Assembly: GCA_002293625.1 (NCBI GenBank)
Contig: DBDP01000174.1
Span: forward strand, 1-6,377
DNA: 6,377 nt
Direction: 5' to 3'
Source: Clostridiales bacterium UBA929
GTDB taxonomy: Bacteria; Bacillota; Clostridia; Oscillospirales; UBA929
Below the pieces are notes generated by a model. It did no database searches. It had not been told where the DNA came from and was given only the letters and a program-made list of their open reading frames with translations. Made by a program: the position numbers and the translations under genes. Shown in pieces: positions 1-5,601 of this stretch. Numbering within the stretch: position 1 is the first letter of the stretch; each line of letters opens with the position of its first letter.

Positions 1-1
1 G

Positions 2-112
2 CTTACACCGAAGCAGATACCGCCGCCGTATGCCGCCACCGGTTCCGCGCCGCTCATGGGCGGCGGCGCGCGCGGCGAAATCAGTTTGAACAAAAGCAGA
101 ATTACGAAGTAG
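2..112 (+). CDS. C-terminal fragment of an upstream phage gene, possibly the scaffold protein
   Basis: Reading frame 2 is open from the left edge and gives 36 residues, beginning LTPKQIPPPYAATGSAPL and ending in a short lysine-containing tail before a TAG at 110-112. The Pro/Gly-rich, low-complexity character suits the C-terminus of a Gp20-type minor structural or scaffold protein, which usually lies directly upstream of an HK97-type major capsid gene. The call therefore rests on position and composition, not on a domain. The stop codon falls at the exact edge of a repeat module, so the natural C-terminus may have been replaced. Frame 1 is also open, to position 180, but it runs through the repeat and is rich in Arg and Cys, so I prefer frame 2. 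Confidence 0.45.
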   Translation, partial: LTPKQIPPPYAATGSAPLMGGGARGEISLNKSRITK

Positions 113-162
113 ACATCCCCCGGCGCATCGCCCCTTCGGCGTGCCGAGGCGTCACGCCCTAC
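112..162. repeat. Palindromic intergenic repeat (modules C-start and A, A inverted)
   Basis: The stretch opens with GACATCCCCCGGCG, also the opening of the copy at 6211 and nearly that at 3536. It ends with GGCGTCACGCCCTAC (148-162), the reverse complement of a near copy of the module at 3462-3476 (one difference). GGCG-TCA-CGCC at 148-158 forms a small hairpin. It lies between the upstream gene's stop codon and the capsid ribosome binding site. Confidence 0.7.
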
Positions 163-203
163 GCAAAAATCAGCAAATAATTTGAAAGCAGGAGGACAAA
201 AAC

Positions 204-1100
204 ATGGCAGCACCGACTTTTGACCCCGCGAATGTAACCATGATGGACGCCAAATCCGGCTCCATCCCCTTTGCCGAGGCGGACGGCATCCTGAGCGACA
301 TTATGCGCGGTTCGGCGTATATGCAGCTCGCGAAAGCCGTGCCGATGACAAAGCCGATTGAAAAGTTCGCCCATATTTCCGGCGTCGGCGCGTATTGGGT
401 GAGCGAGGCGGAACGCATCCAAACAAGCAAACCGACATGGCTCCACCCGGAAATGCGCGCCTATAAGCTGGGTGTGATTATCCCGACGACCAAAGAGAAC
501 CTTCGCTACAGCGTGACGGACTTCTTTGAACGTCTGCGACCGGAAATCGCGGAGGCGTTTTATAAGAAATTCGACGCGGCTGCCTTCGCCGGGGTCGATT
601 CGCCCTACGCGCAGAATATCGTCGCGTCCGCGACGGCGGCGGGTCATGTCTTTTCCGAGACGGACAACAAATACGACGATATCAACGCAGCGATGGCGGC
701 GGTAGAGGACGAAGACCTTGATCCGAACGGTATCGCGTCCACTAACCGCCAGAAGAAGAAATACCGCGGCACCGTGGATACCATCGGCTTGCCCCTCTTT
801 AACCCGCCGACCGAAGGCGCGTCCGCGCGCGTTGCCGGACTGCCCGCCGCGTTTATGAGCAATGCCGCGTTCGGCACGAACACCATCGCCGAGATCGTGG
901 GCGATTGGAATAACGCCTATTACGGCATTTTGCAGGGTATTGAGTACGAGATTCTGACCGAGGCGACCCTGACCGCCGTCACCGACAGCGGCGGCGAGCC
1001 GATTTCCCTTGCCGAGCGCGACATGGCCGCGCTGAAAGCCATCATGATGATCGGCATGATGGTGGTGAAGGACGCCGCTTTCGCGGTGGTGAATCTATAA
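204..1100 (+). CDS. Phage major capsid protein, HK97 fold
   Basis: This 298-residue protein forms the icosahedral shell of the phage head. ATG 204 follows a perfect AGGAGG (190-195) with an 8-base gap. Seen in the sequence: an N-terminal arm (about 1-30), a segment around residues 65-100 with WVSEAERI and KLGVIIPTTKENLRYS that matches the E-loop and beta strands of HK97-like capsids, a spine-helix-like stretch (about 104-130, FFERLRPEIAEAFYKKFDAA), and a C-terminal A/P-domain part with GDWNNAYYGI (233-242) and a late SLAERDMAALKA helix (268-279). There is no long N-terminal delta domain, so a separate scaffold is expected upstream. The central part (about 151-215) is less typical and contains a basic run, RQKKKYRG. 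I am confident of the family but not of a closer relative. Confidence 0.9.
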   Translation: MAAPTFDPANVTMMDAKSGSIPFAEADGILSDIMRGSAYMQLAKAVPMTKPIEKFAHISGVGAYWVSEAERIQTSKPTWLHPEMRAYKLGVIIPTTKENLRYSVTDFFERLRPEIAEAFYKKFDAAAFAGVDSPYAQNIVASATAAGHVFSETDNKYDDINAAMAAVEDEDLDPNGIASTNRQKKKYRGTVDTIGLPLFNPPTEGASARVAGLPAAFMSNAAFGTNTIAEIVGDWNNAYYGILQGIEYEILTEATLTAVTDSGGEPISLAERDMAALKAIMMIGMMVVKDAAFAVVNL

Positions 1101-1125
1101 GACAGTAAAGAAGGAGCGATGCGTG

Positions 1126-1461
1126 ATGGCGATCCCGGATTATGTGTTTTATAAGGATGTTTTTTTGGGTGCTGAGATTTTGGAGGAGGACTGGGATCGC
1201 CTTGCCGCGCGCGCGGACGAACGGCTTGCGCAGCTTGAGCGGGCGTATACGGTGACCGATCCAACCGGCTGCGGGCGCGAGAAAACCGTGTGCGCGATTG
1301 CCGAGAAGATCGGCGATGCGGAAAACGGAGACGTCAATGTGTCGATCGGCAGCGTGTCCACGTCCCGCAAAGCGGCGGAGCTGACCGACACGGGCGTTGC
1401 CCGGATTGCGCAGACGTATTTGGGCGTTTACCGGGGGGTGCCGCATGGCTGCCTTCCATAA
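1126..1461 (+). CDS. Head-tail connector (adaptor-like) protein
   Basis: About 111 residues, 25 bases after the capsid gene. AAGGAG at 1111-1116 serves either ATG 1126 (gap 9) or GTG 1123 (gap 6); I prefer the ATG. The protein has an N-terminal segment, FYKDVFLGAEI, then a long amphipathic helix (DWDRLAARADERLAQLERAY), a second helix (KTVCAIAEKI), a short beta region with SIGSVSTSR, and a C-terminal helix ending in YLGVYRGV. This arrangement, and the position right after the major capsid gene, match the small mostly helical adaptor proteins that bind the portal ring and start the neck. Its end overlaps the next gene by 17 bases, which suggests translational coupling. Family assignment is from recalled resemblance to clostridial prophage proteins. 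Confidence 0.72.
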   Translation: MAIPDYVFYKDVFLGAEILEEDWDRLAARADERLAQLERAYTVTDPTGCGREKTVCAIAEKIGDAENGDVNVSIGSVSTSRKAAELTDTGVARIAQTYLGVYRGVPHGCLP

Positions 1462-1885
1462 ACGCGCCCGCCCGGATTACGCGGCGGCTTGCCGCCAGAC
1501 CGTGACGCTGTATAACAAAACGCCGGGCGCGAACGGGTTCTATAAGACCGTTTTTGATTCGTGCGCTTACCTCGAAAGCAAGAAGGTTTCGCAGGAAGCC
1601 CGCACCGGCGTGACGGCGGCGAATCCGGCGTTGCTGGTGATTCCGCAAGGCGCGGGCGACCGCGTTTACGCCGACCCCGCCGCGTTTGACGCGCTGGCGG
1701 ATAAGATGGGGTTCTTTACCCTCCGAAACGGCGACAAAGCGATGCCCGGCGTTGGCACCGACGTTGCCTCGTCCGCCGAATGGGCGGAGCTGAGTAAAGT
1801 TCCCGGCGTCGTGACGATTGCCGCCGTGGACGTCAAGCGCGATCTCGCGGGTGAGATCGTACATATAGAAGGGGGCGGCGGCTGA
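1445..1885 (+). CDS. DUF6751-like phage neck or minor capsid protein
   Basis: From ATG 1445 the protein has 146 residues. An in-frame ATG at 1397 would add 16 residues but would place the start deep in the connector gene, so I chose 1445, which has a G-rich Shine-Dalgarno-like run (1434-1440) just upstream. The features VTLYNK, a following FYKTVFDSCAYLESKK, LLVIPQ in the middle and the C-terminal VDVKRDLAGEIVHIEGGG resemble the small structural proteins I recall as DUF6751, found between the connector and tail terminator genes of Firmicutes phages. A likely role is head closure or stopper in the neck; that role is inferred from position. The stop overlaps the next start by one base (TGATG at 1883-1887), so the two are probably translated together. 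Confidence 0.65.
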   Translation: MAAFHKRARPDYAAACRQTVTLYNKTPGANGFYKTVFDSCAYLESKKVSQEARTGVTAANPALLVIPQGAGDRVYADPAAFDALADKMGFFTLRNGDKAMPGVGTDVASSAEWAELSKVPGVVTIAAVDVKRDLAGEIVHIEGGGG

Positions 1886-2319
1886 TGAGCGACCTCGCAA
1901 AAATGCGGGAATGGATCAAAACCTTCCCCGGCGGGATGCCGGACAATTTCCAAGTGGACTTTACCGATGAAATTCCGCAGAACGCCGGGTTATTCCCGGC
2001 CGGCACCGTTGAGGTGTCGAGGGAGCGGTTTGTCACCGGCGGCGTTACGGTGATGAATCGGTATAATTTCGCCCTGTACGCCGTGTTTGAGAAGCCGCAG
2101 GACGTGGACGAGATTTCCGCGAAGAACGCCGAATGGATAATGGATTTTCAGCGATGGGCGCAGGAACAGTCCATAAACGGTCTTGCGCCCACCTTCGGCA
2201 ACGTGAACACGCGGGAGGAAATCATCACCGCCCAGAACGGGGCGTTCCACAGCCGCAAAGAAAACGGCGCGGGAATGTACGTTATCAACATTACGGCGCA
2301 ATTCCAAACGGCGTTATAA
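1885..2319 (+). CDS. Putative tail terminator or minor capsid protein
   Basis: 144 residues starting at ATG 1885, inside the TGATG overlap with the preceding gene. The N-terminus (MSDLAKMREWIKTFPG) is helical. The rest looks like a mixed alpha/beta fold with strands such as VTVMNRYNFALYAVF and the C-terminal YVINITAQFQTAL, separated by a helix with EISAKNAEWIMDFQRWAQEQ. Small alpha/beta proteins placed just before the tail tube gene are usually tail terminators, which cap the finished tube and join it to the head. Some relatives in Firmicutes phages are called minor capsid proteins. I do not recognise a diagnostic motif, so the role rests on gene order. It is followed by a 120-base gap holding a repeat. 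Confidence 0.55.
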   Translation: MSDLAKMREWIKTFPGGMPDNFQVDFTDEIPQNAGLFPAGTVEVSRERFVTGGVTVMNRYNFALYAVFEKPQDVDEISAKNAEWIMDFQRWAQEQSINGLAPTFGNVNTREEIITAQNGAFHSRKENGAGMYVINITAQFQTAL

Positions 2320-2354
2320 AACGCGCTTCGCACGTCTTTGATCCTTATAAGCTC

Positions 2355-2379
2355 GCGGGCGATTACGAATCGCCCCTAC
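2355..2379 (-). repeat. Palindromic repeat module B, inverted copy
   Basis: These 25 bases are the exact reverse complement of 3510-3534. The core GGGCGATT-ACG-AATCGCCC forms an 8-bp stem with a 3-base loop. It sits in the gap between the putative tail terminator and tail tube genes. No T-run follows it, so it is not a typical intrinsic terminator. Confidence 0.85.
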
Positions 2380-2439
2380 AGACGCGTGCGAACCATCAAA
2401 CAGCGCAATACCAAATTAAAATATCAGGAGGAAACCCAC

Positions 2440-2970
2440 ATGTCTATCACAATGCCCGGCGCGAACAAAACTCTTGCGCAGAAGGAAGGGCGCGAGCTTC
2501 GCTACCACGCCCTTGACGCCCGTATCTACCTGACGGCGGAGGCGCTGATTACGCAGATCGGTCACGACAACACGGGGCTGACACGCGACACCGCTTGGAA
2601 CACCACCTCCGAGAAGGTGGTCACCGGGGCGCAGACCGAGTACACCACACGTGGCGAGGAGACGCTATCGATCGATCCGTTCTACTGCCGTAAAGGCGAC
2701 CCCGTTTCGCTGCTGCTGCAGCACATTGACATGGAAGAGCTGGAAGGCGACGCCATCAAGCGCTACTACTATGAGGCGAAGGTGGACGAGACAGGCGAGA
2801 CGATTTACGCGTTCAAGAAGATCGCGAGCGTGAAACCCACCAGCTTCGGCGGCGAAGCGGCCAATGCCGACACCGTTCCGTTTGAGCTGTCGCTCAGCGG
2901 GAAGAAGATTCCGCAGGAGTTCGACTTTGCGACCGGCGCGTTTACCGATGTCGCCGTGACCACACCGTAA
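2440..2970 (+). CDS. Phage tail tube (major tail) protein
   Basis: 176 residues from ATG 2440, with AGGAGG at 2426-2431 and an 8-base gap. An upstream in-frame ATG at 2338 would translate the repeat at 2355-2379 and has no ribosome binding site, so it was rejected. The protein begins MSITMPGANKTLAQKEGREL and contains a typical tail-tube succession: GDPVSLLLQHIDMEELEGD, then YYYEAKVDETGETIYAFKKIASVKPTSFGG, then a closing FELSLSGKKIPQEFDFATGAF strand region. The middle aromatic/charged segment and the final SLSGK...FDFATG are like the major tail proteins of Firmicutes siphoviruses, which stack as hexameric rings to build the non-contractile tube. Gene order (after a terminator, before a chaperone) agrees. 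Confidence 0.8.
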   Translation: MSITMPGANKTLAQKEGRELRYHALDARIYLTAEALITQIGHDNTGLTRDTAWNTTSEKVVTGAQTEYTTRGEETLSIDPFYCRKGDPVSLLLQHIDMEELEGDAIKRYYYEAKVDETGETIYAFKKIASVKPTSFGGEAANADTVPFELSLSGKKIPQEFDFATGAFTDVAVTTP

Positions 2971-2985
2971 GGGGCGGGGTGCACG

Positions 2986-3120
2986 ATGGCAACGGTAAAA
3001 GAATATGTAAAGCGTCAAAGCCGGCAGAAAGATATTGAAAAGAAAACACCGAGCAAGCCGACGGGAAAAGTTCCAAAACGGGAGGAGAAGAAAGATGAAC
3101 AGCATCCGCAGGAACTCTAA
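2986..3120 (+). CDS. Possible small lysine-rich phage protein
   Basis: ATG 2986 opens 44 residues (MATVKEYVKRQSRQKDIEKK..., ending HPQEL) and stops at 3118-3120. The protein is very rich in Lys, Glu and Arg, has no membrane segment and looks disordered. A weak G-rich stretch (2971-2979) lies just upstream. It fills the gap after the tail tube gene and overlaps the chaperone gene by 26 bases in another frame. It might be a real small tail-assembly protein or a leader whose translation couples to the next gene. No family is recognised. A chance open frame remains possible. Confidence 0.4.
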   Translation: MATVKEYVKRQSRQKDIEKKTPSKPTGKVPKREEKKDEQHPQEL

Positions 3121-3454
3121 GCGTTCCGAAATCGCCGTTTATCTCAACGACGACGAAAGCCCGGCGTTTATCGTGCGGTTTACGCCGAGCGATATAAAGA
3201 ACGTTGTGTATATCGAAAAAATCAACGGCGCGTATGCCGCGCTGAAGAATGCCGCGGAGCTTACCGACATGGCGTCTCTGATTCAAGAGATTGAGCAGAA
3301 TTTTGACGCCATGACCGATGCAGGAACCTACGCGCTGATCTCCCGCAACGATACCGGGGGCGATTACGGTCTGCTTCAGGACGTTTTGGGCGAGATCGCT
3401 CGGATCACCACCTCGGAGCGCGATAAGGTGCTGGATAAGTACAGGGCGGGGTAA
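3095..3454 (+). CDS. Probable tail assembly chaperone (gpG-like)
   Basis: 119 residues from ATG 3095, supported by GGAGG at 3081-3085 (gap 9). A longer in-frame start at 3035 lacks a good ribosome binding site and lies within the preceding small frame. The sequence has an N-terminal basic stretch, a beta-rich part (EIAVYLNDDESPAFIVRFTP), a helical middle (AYAALKNAAELTDMASLIQE) and a C-terminal helix rich in charged residues (LGEIARITTSERDKVLDKY). Size, acidic-helical composition and the position right after the tail tube gene fit the chaperones that bind the tape measure protein during tail assembly. I see no clear slippery heptamer near the 3' end. The partner gene (Gp15 family) is displaced 2.1 kb downstream by the cargo. 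Confidence 0.65.
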   Translation: MNSIRRNSKRSEIAVYLNDDESPAFIVRFTPSDIKNVVYIEKINGAYAALKNAAELTDMASLIQEIEQNFDAMTDAGTYALISRNDTGGDYGLLQDVLGEIARITTSERDKVLDKYRAG

Positions 3455-3461
3455 CGAGACA

Positions 3462-3506
3462 GTAGGGCGCGACGCCCCCGGTGCGCCGTTGAAAATCCAA
3501 CGGGGG
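3462..3506 (+). repeat. Palindromic repeat module A
   Basis: GTAGGGCGCGACGCC (3462-3476) matches the reverse complement of 148-162 with one difference. GGGCG-CGA-CGCCC (3465-3477) is a hairpin. A second one pairs CGTTG (3487-3491) with CAACG (3498-3502), extended by flanking C and G runs. This opens the repeat cluster that separates the chaperone gene from the cargo. Confidence 0.7.
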
Positions 3507-3509
3507 AGC

Positions 3510-3534
3510 GTAGGGGCGATTCGTAATCGCCCGC
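3510..3534 (+). repeat. Palindromic repeat module B
   Basis: The 25 bases run from GTAGGGGCG to CGCCCGC, with arms GGGCGATT (3514-3521) and AATCGCCC (3525-3532) around a CGT loop. An exact inverted copy lies at 2355-2379 and a two-mismatch direct copy at 6275-6299. Confidence 0.85.
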
Positions 3535-3535
3535 A

Positions 3536-3594
3536 GACATCCCCCGCCGCCCGATGGGCGGCACCCCCTTCCGAAGGAAGAGGGCTACGGGAGA
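3536..3594 (+). repeat. Palindromic repeat module C
   Basis: It runs from GACATCCCCC to GGGCTACGGGAGA, with the same start and end as 6211-6270. It contains two hairpins: GCCGCCC-GAT-GGGCGGC (3546-3562), and CCCCCTTCC paired with GGAAGAGGG (about 3564-3584, one mismatch). Sequence in the stems differs from the other copy while pairing is largely kept. Confidence 0.8.
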
Positions 3595-3608
3595 TAAAAT
3601 GGGAACGA

Positions 3609-3633
3609 CGGACGACCGAGGGCGGTCGTCCCT
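3609..3633 (+). repeat. Palindromic repeat module D
   Basis: The 25 bases are identical to 6319-6343. Arms GGACGACC (3610-3617) and GGTCGTCC (3624-3631) enclose a 6-base loop. It ends three bases before the -35 box of the lipoprotein promoter. There is no T-run after the stem, so terminator activity is doubtful. Confidence 0.85.
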
Positions 3634-3635
3634 GC

Positions 3636-3664
3636 TTGACTAAAACGACAAAATGTTGTATATA
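3636..3664 (+). promoter_or_regulatory. Sigma-A-like promoter of the beta-helix lipoprotein gene
   Basis: TTGACT (3636-3641) and TATATA (3659-3664) are separated by exactly 17 bases in an AT-rich stretch that stands out from the G+C-rich surroundings. TATTAT at 3663-3668 is an alternative -10 box. The leader to ATG 3710 would be about 40 bases. No operator-like dyad is seen over the promoter itself. Confidence 0.72.
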
Positions 3665-3709
3665 TTATCCGAAAGACAGCCGTGATGCGCGGAATCGGAG
3701 GATAATGTT

Positions 3710-4939
3710 ATGACGAAATTATCAAAAATGCACAATGGCGGCAGGGTCACTACGGTGATCCTGTCCGCCATCTTCCTTTGCGCCGGATGTACATCGGTTT
3801 CTCCGGCAGAAATCCTAAGCTCACCGAGCGCGGTGTCCCCGTCGCCGGAAATACAGTCCCCCGAACCGATTGCGGTGAAAGAGACGGTTACTATTAAAAC
3901 CGCGCGGGAGTGGAACGATTTCGCGGAGAGCTTTAATGAAGGGACGGGGCATTACGCCGATACGCTGACCGTTATTGTAGACGGACAGCTCAATTTTACG
4001 GGGCAGTTGTTTACCCCGCTGACGCGCCCGTTTAACGGGACGATTCGCGGCTCGAAAGAGATAAACCCTTATACCGAAGAGGTTATGGAGACGGAAAAGA
4101 ATTTTTGTACTGTCGCTGTCAGCGGGGACGGGTTTTACAATATCACCATGTTTGAGGAGAGAAAGACCGAGCCGGTGCAAACGTATTCGTCGCAGGATAA
4201 ATGGGACGGGTCGTTGGGAGAGTACCGGGGTACCGGCGAAAGCGATACGGTGCGGGCGATGTTCGGGATTCGCTGCGGCGATTTGACGCTAGAAAACCTT
4301 GTTTTCTCCGGCATACGCGCCGAAGAGCTCGCGGTGCTGTTTACGTATTCTGCGGACAGCCTGACGCTTCGGAATGTCGCGGTAGCGGACTGCGCCGTCC
4401 GGCGGACGAACGCGCTGCTGGCGTGCAACGCGGGACGCCTTAGCGCGGAAAACATGTTGGTTTCGCGGTGCGATATTGAACTTAGCTGGGAGGGCGGCGG
4501 CCTGTTTGACTGGGTTGCGGGAGACGCTTCCTTCCGGCGCATGGGGATTGTGAATACGGACGTTTTGCTGATCCCCGACGGCGGCGGCTCCGGTTATACG
4601 GCGGGCAGTGCCGGGTTGCTCGCGACGGTGATCCGGGGCGGCGCGTCTTTTGAAGATGTGGAAATCTACCGCTGCGCGATGTATACGCTGAACAGCGTCG
4701 CGCTGTGCCAAGAAGCGGGAGAAGTGGCGGTTTGCTCTGATATTTTGGTGGATTGCGGATCGTTTTTGGGCTTCCCAAACGCCGACTCAATGATGGGGTT
4801 CCCCGAAAATAACCTGCTGTTTGGGGTGACCGTGAATCCGCAAACGATGCAAAACGTAACGCTTCGGAACAGCGTTTTTAACTCTTCCAAACCTTTGGAA
4901 GAGTATGCTGAGAACTGCATTGCGGTGACGGCGGGGTGA
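3710..4939 (+). CDS. Cargo lipoprotein with Ser/Pro spacer and beta-helix-like domain
   Basis: 409 residues from ATG 3710, with GGAGGA at 3697-3702. The N-terminus is a lipoprotein signal: basic residues, a hydrophobic run (VTTVILSAIFL) and the lipobox C-A-G-C ending at Cys27, with Leu at -4 instead of the usual -3. A Ser/Pro-rich spacer (about 28-55) follows. The rest begins with TIKTAREWNDFAESFNEG (61-78), typical of the lead-in to GLUG-type and pectate-lyase-like repeats in Firmicutes surface proteins, followed by FTPLTRPFNGTIRG (101-114). From about 185 on, loose repeats of about 20-25 residues (DLTLENLVFSGI, SLTLRNVAVADC, RLSAENMLVSRC, SFRRMGIVNTDV, SFEDVEIYRCAM) suggest a right-handed beta-helix. 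About ten Cys lie in the mature part. It probably sits on the outer face of the cell membrane. It has its own promoter and is not a known phage structural protein. No catalytic residues are recognised. Confidence 0.75.
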   Translation: MTKLSKMHNGGRVTTVILSAIFLCAGCTSVSPAEILSSPSAVSPSPEIQSPEPIAVKETVTIKTAREWNDFAESFNEGTGHYADTLTVIVDGQLNFTGQLFTPLTRPFNGTIRGSKEINPYTEEVMETEKNFCTVAVSGDGFYNITMFEERKTEPVQTYSSQDKWDGSLGEYRGTGESDTVRAMFGIRCGDLTLENLVFSGIRAEELAVLFTYSADSLTLRNVAVADCAVRRTNALLACNAGRLSAENMLVSRCDIELSWEGGGLFDWVAGDASFRRMGIVNTDVLLIPDGGGSGYTAGSAGLLATVIRGGASFEDVEIYRCAMYTLNSVALCQEAGEVAVCSDILVDCGSFLGFPNADSMMGFPENNLLFGVTVNPQTMQNVTLRNSVFNSSKPLEEYAENCIAVTAG

Positions 4940-4945
4940 GCGCCA

Positions 4946-5473
4946 TTATTTAGCCCAACATTTTGTGCAGGGTCTTAAGTCTAAATCCTCTGCGTCTTCG
5001 ATGGAAAGCTCGTAAGGGCTTTTCATGTTGGAGCAGGTGGATACCGAATGGTAAACCTTTGTGGTTTTGCTCGCGCGCCATACGATCGTCCCCGCAGGGG
5101 GCGGCGCGACGCTTCCCTCCTCGGCATAGGTGCCGCTTGACGGAGGAGTGGATTCCGGCGACGGGGTCAGCTCCGGTGTGGGACTGGGTTCCGGTGTGGG
5201 ACTGGGCGCGATTGACGGTGACGGCTCCGGCGACGGGCTGGGAGATGGTGACGGCTCCGGCGGCGACGAGGTCACTTCCGGTGTGGGACTGGGGATTACG
5301 GTCGGTGACGGCGTGGGAACGGGCGTCGGCGATGGTGGTATAGAGGGACTGACGGACGGTTCGGGCGTAGGCGACGACCCCGCTGGGGTTAGCGTTGTTA
5401 TTCTCACAGAAGGTTCTGTAGAACACGAGGCTAAGAGAAGAACACACAATATGACAGAAAATAGACGTTTCAT
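4946..5473 (-). CDS. Cargo lipoprotein with Pro/Ser/Thr spacer and C-terminal His/Cys module
   Basis: 175 residues read leftward from ATG 5473-5471; a GGGGGG run (5484-5479) acts as ribosome binding site. A longer frame from 5716 was rejected because it would include the promoter. Signal peptide MKRLFSVILCVLLLASC carries a classical lipobox L14-A15-S16-C17. Residues 31-113 are almost pure Pro/Ser/Thr/Glu repeats (SPTPEP type), a stalk that would project the C-terminus through the cell wall. The C-terminal domain (about 125-175) has VWRASKTTKVYH, then His142, Cys147, Cys169 and Cys172 (H-x4-C-x21-C-x2-C), ending in KCW. This matches the small module found at the C-terminus of clostridial secreted ComEC-like and nuclease proteins, where it is a likely zinc site. 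The gene is convergent with the other lipoprotein, opposite to the phage operon. Confidence 0.8.
   Translation of the reverse strand: MKRLFSVILCVLLLASCSTEPSVRITTLTPAGSSPTPEPSVSPSIPPSPTPVPTPSPTVIPSPTPEVTSSPPEPSPSPSPSPEPSPSIAPSPTPEPSPTPELTPSPESTPPSSGTYAEEGSVAPPPAGTIVWRASKTTKVYHSVSTCSNMKSPYELSIEDAEDLDLRPCTKCWAK
5172..5293. repeat. Short coding repeats in the Pro/Ser/Thr stalk
   Basis: The 17-base unit TCCGGTGTGGGACTGGG occurs exactly at 5172-5188, 5190-5206 and 5277-5293. Read on the minus strand it encodes the PSPTPE-type stalk of the lipoprotein. Such units let the stalk length vary by slippage or recombination. Confidence 0.75.
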
Positions 5474-5497
5474 AGAATCCCCCCAAATTTCGACAGG

Positions 5498-5526
5498 ATT
5501 ATACCATGTCAGGAAGGGTTTGGCAA
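5498..5526 (-). promoter_or_regulatory. Sigma-A-like promoter of the minus-strand lipoprotein gene
   Basis: Read on the minus strand: TTGCCA (5526-5521), a 17-base spacer, and a consensus TATAAT (5503-5498) preceded by TG at the extended -10 position. Transcription should begin near 5491, about 20 bases before the start codon. This is the best promoter match in the window. Confidence 0.85.
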
Positions 5527-5550
5527 GGGGATTTTTATTATTGGCGGTTA

Positions 5551-5569
5551 GGGCGGGATGACCCCGCCC
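5551..5569. repeat. Hairpin, possible degenerate repeat module
   Basis: GGGCGGG (5551-5557) pairs perfectly with CCCGCCC (5563-5569) around ATGAC. The setting, TTAGGGCGGG...CCCGCCCATAC, recalls the GTAGGG...CCCGC frame of modules B and D. It lies at the right border of the cargo, between the lipoprotein promoter and the Gp15 gene. Confidence 0.5.
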
Positions 5570-5601
5570 ATACAACGATTGGCGTGTTACGAGGTGATGA
5601 T

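Noticed and set aside
2338..2439. N-terminal extension of the tail tube protein
   Set aside because: It translates a repeat module, while ATG 2440 has a perfect AGGAGG in front.
3350..3454. Programmed frameshift at the end of the chaperone gene, as in lambda G/GT
   Set aside because: No clear slippery heptamer was seen, and the downstream partner lies 2.1 kb away beyond the cargo.
3462..3633. CRISPR array
   Set aside because: The repeated units differ in length and type, are not regularly spaced, and each is itself a palindrome; no cas gene is present.
3609..3633. Intrinsic terminator ahead of the cargo
   Set aside because: The stem is strong but no T-run follows. The same holds for the hairpins at 2355, 5551 and 6319.
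3489..3713. A 74-residue + strand open frame in the repeat cluster
   Set aside because: It consists mainly of repeat modules B, C and D and the promoter; low-complexity palindromes often leave chance open frames.
4950..5486. A second minus-strand frame of 178 residues over the lipoprotein gene
   Set aside because: It is a shadow frame without a signal peptide or ribosome binding site; the overlapping lipoprotein has a clear lipobox, promoter and folded C-terminus.
5130..5561. A + strand Gly/Asp/Ser-rich open frame resembling a repeat protein
   Set aside because: It is the complement of the Pro/Ser/Thr stalk of the minus-strand lipoprotein. It has no ribosome binding site and runs through that gene's promoter.
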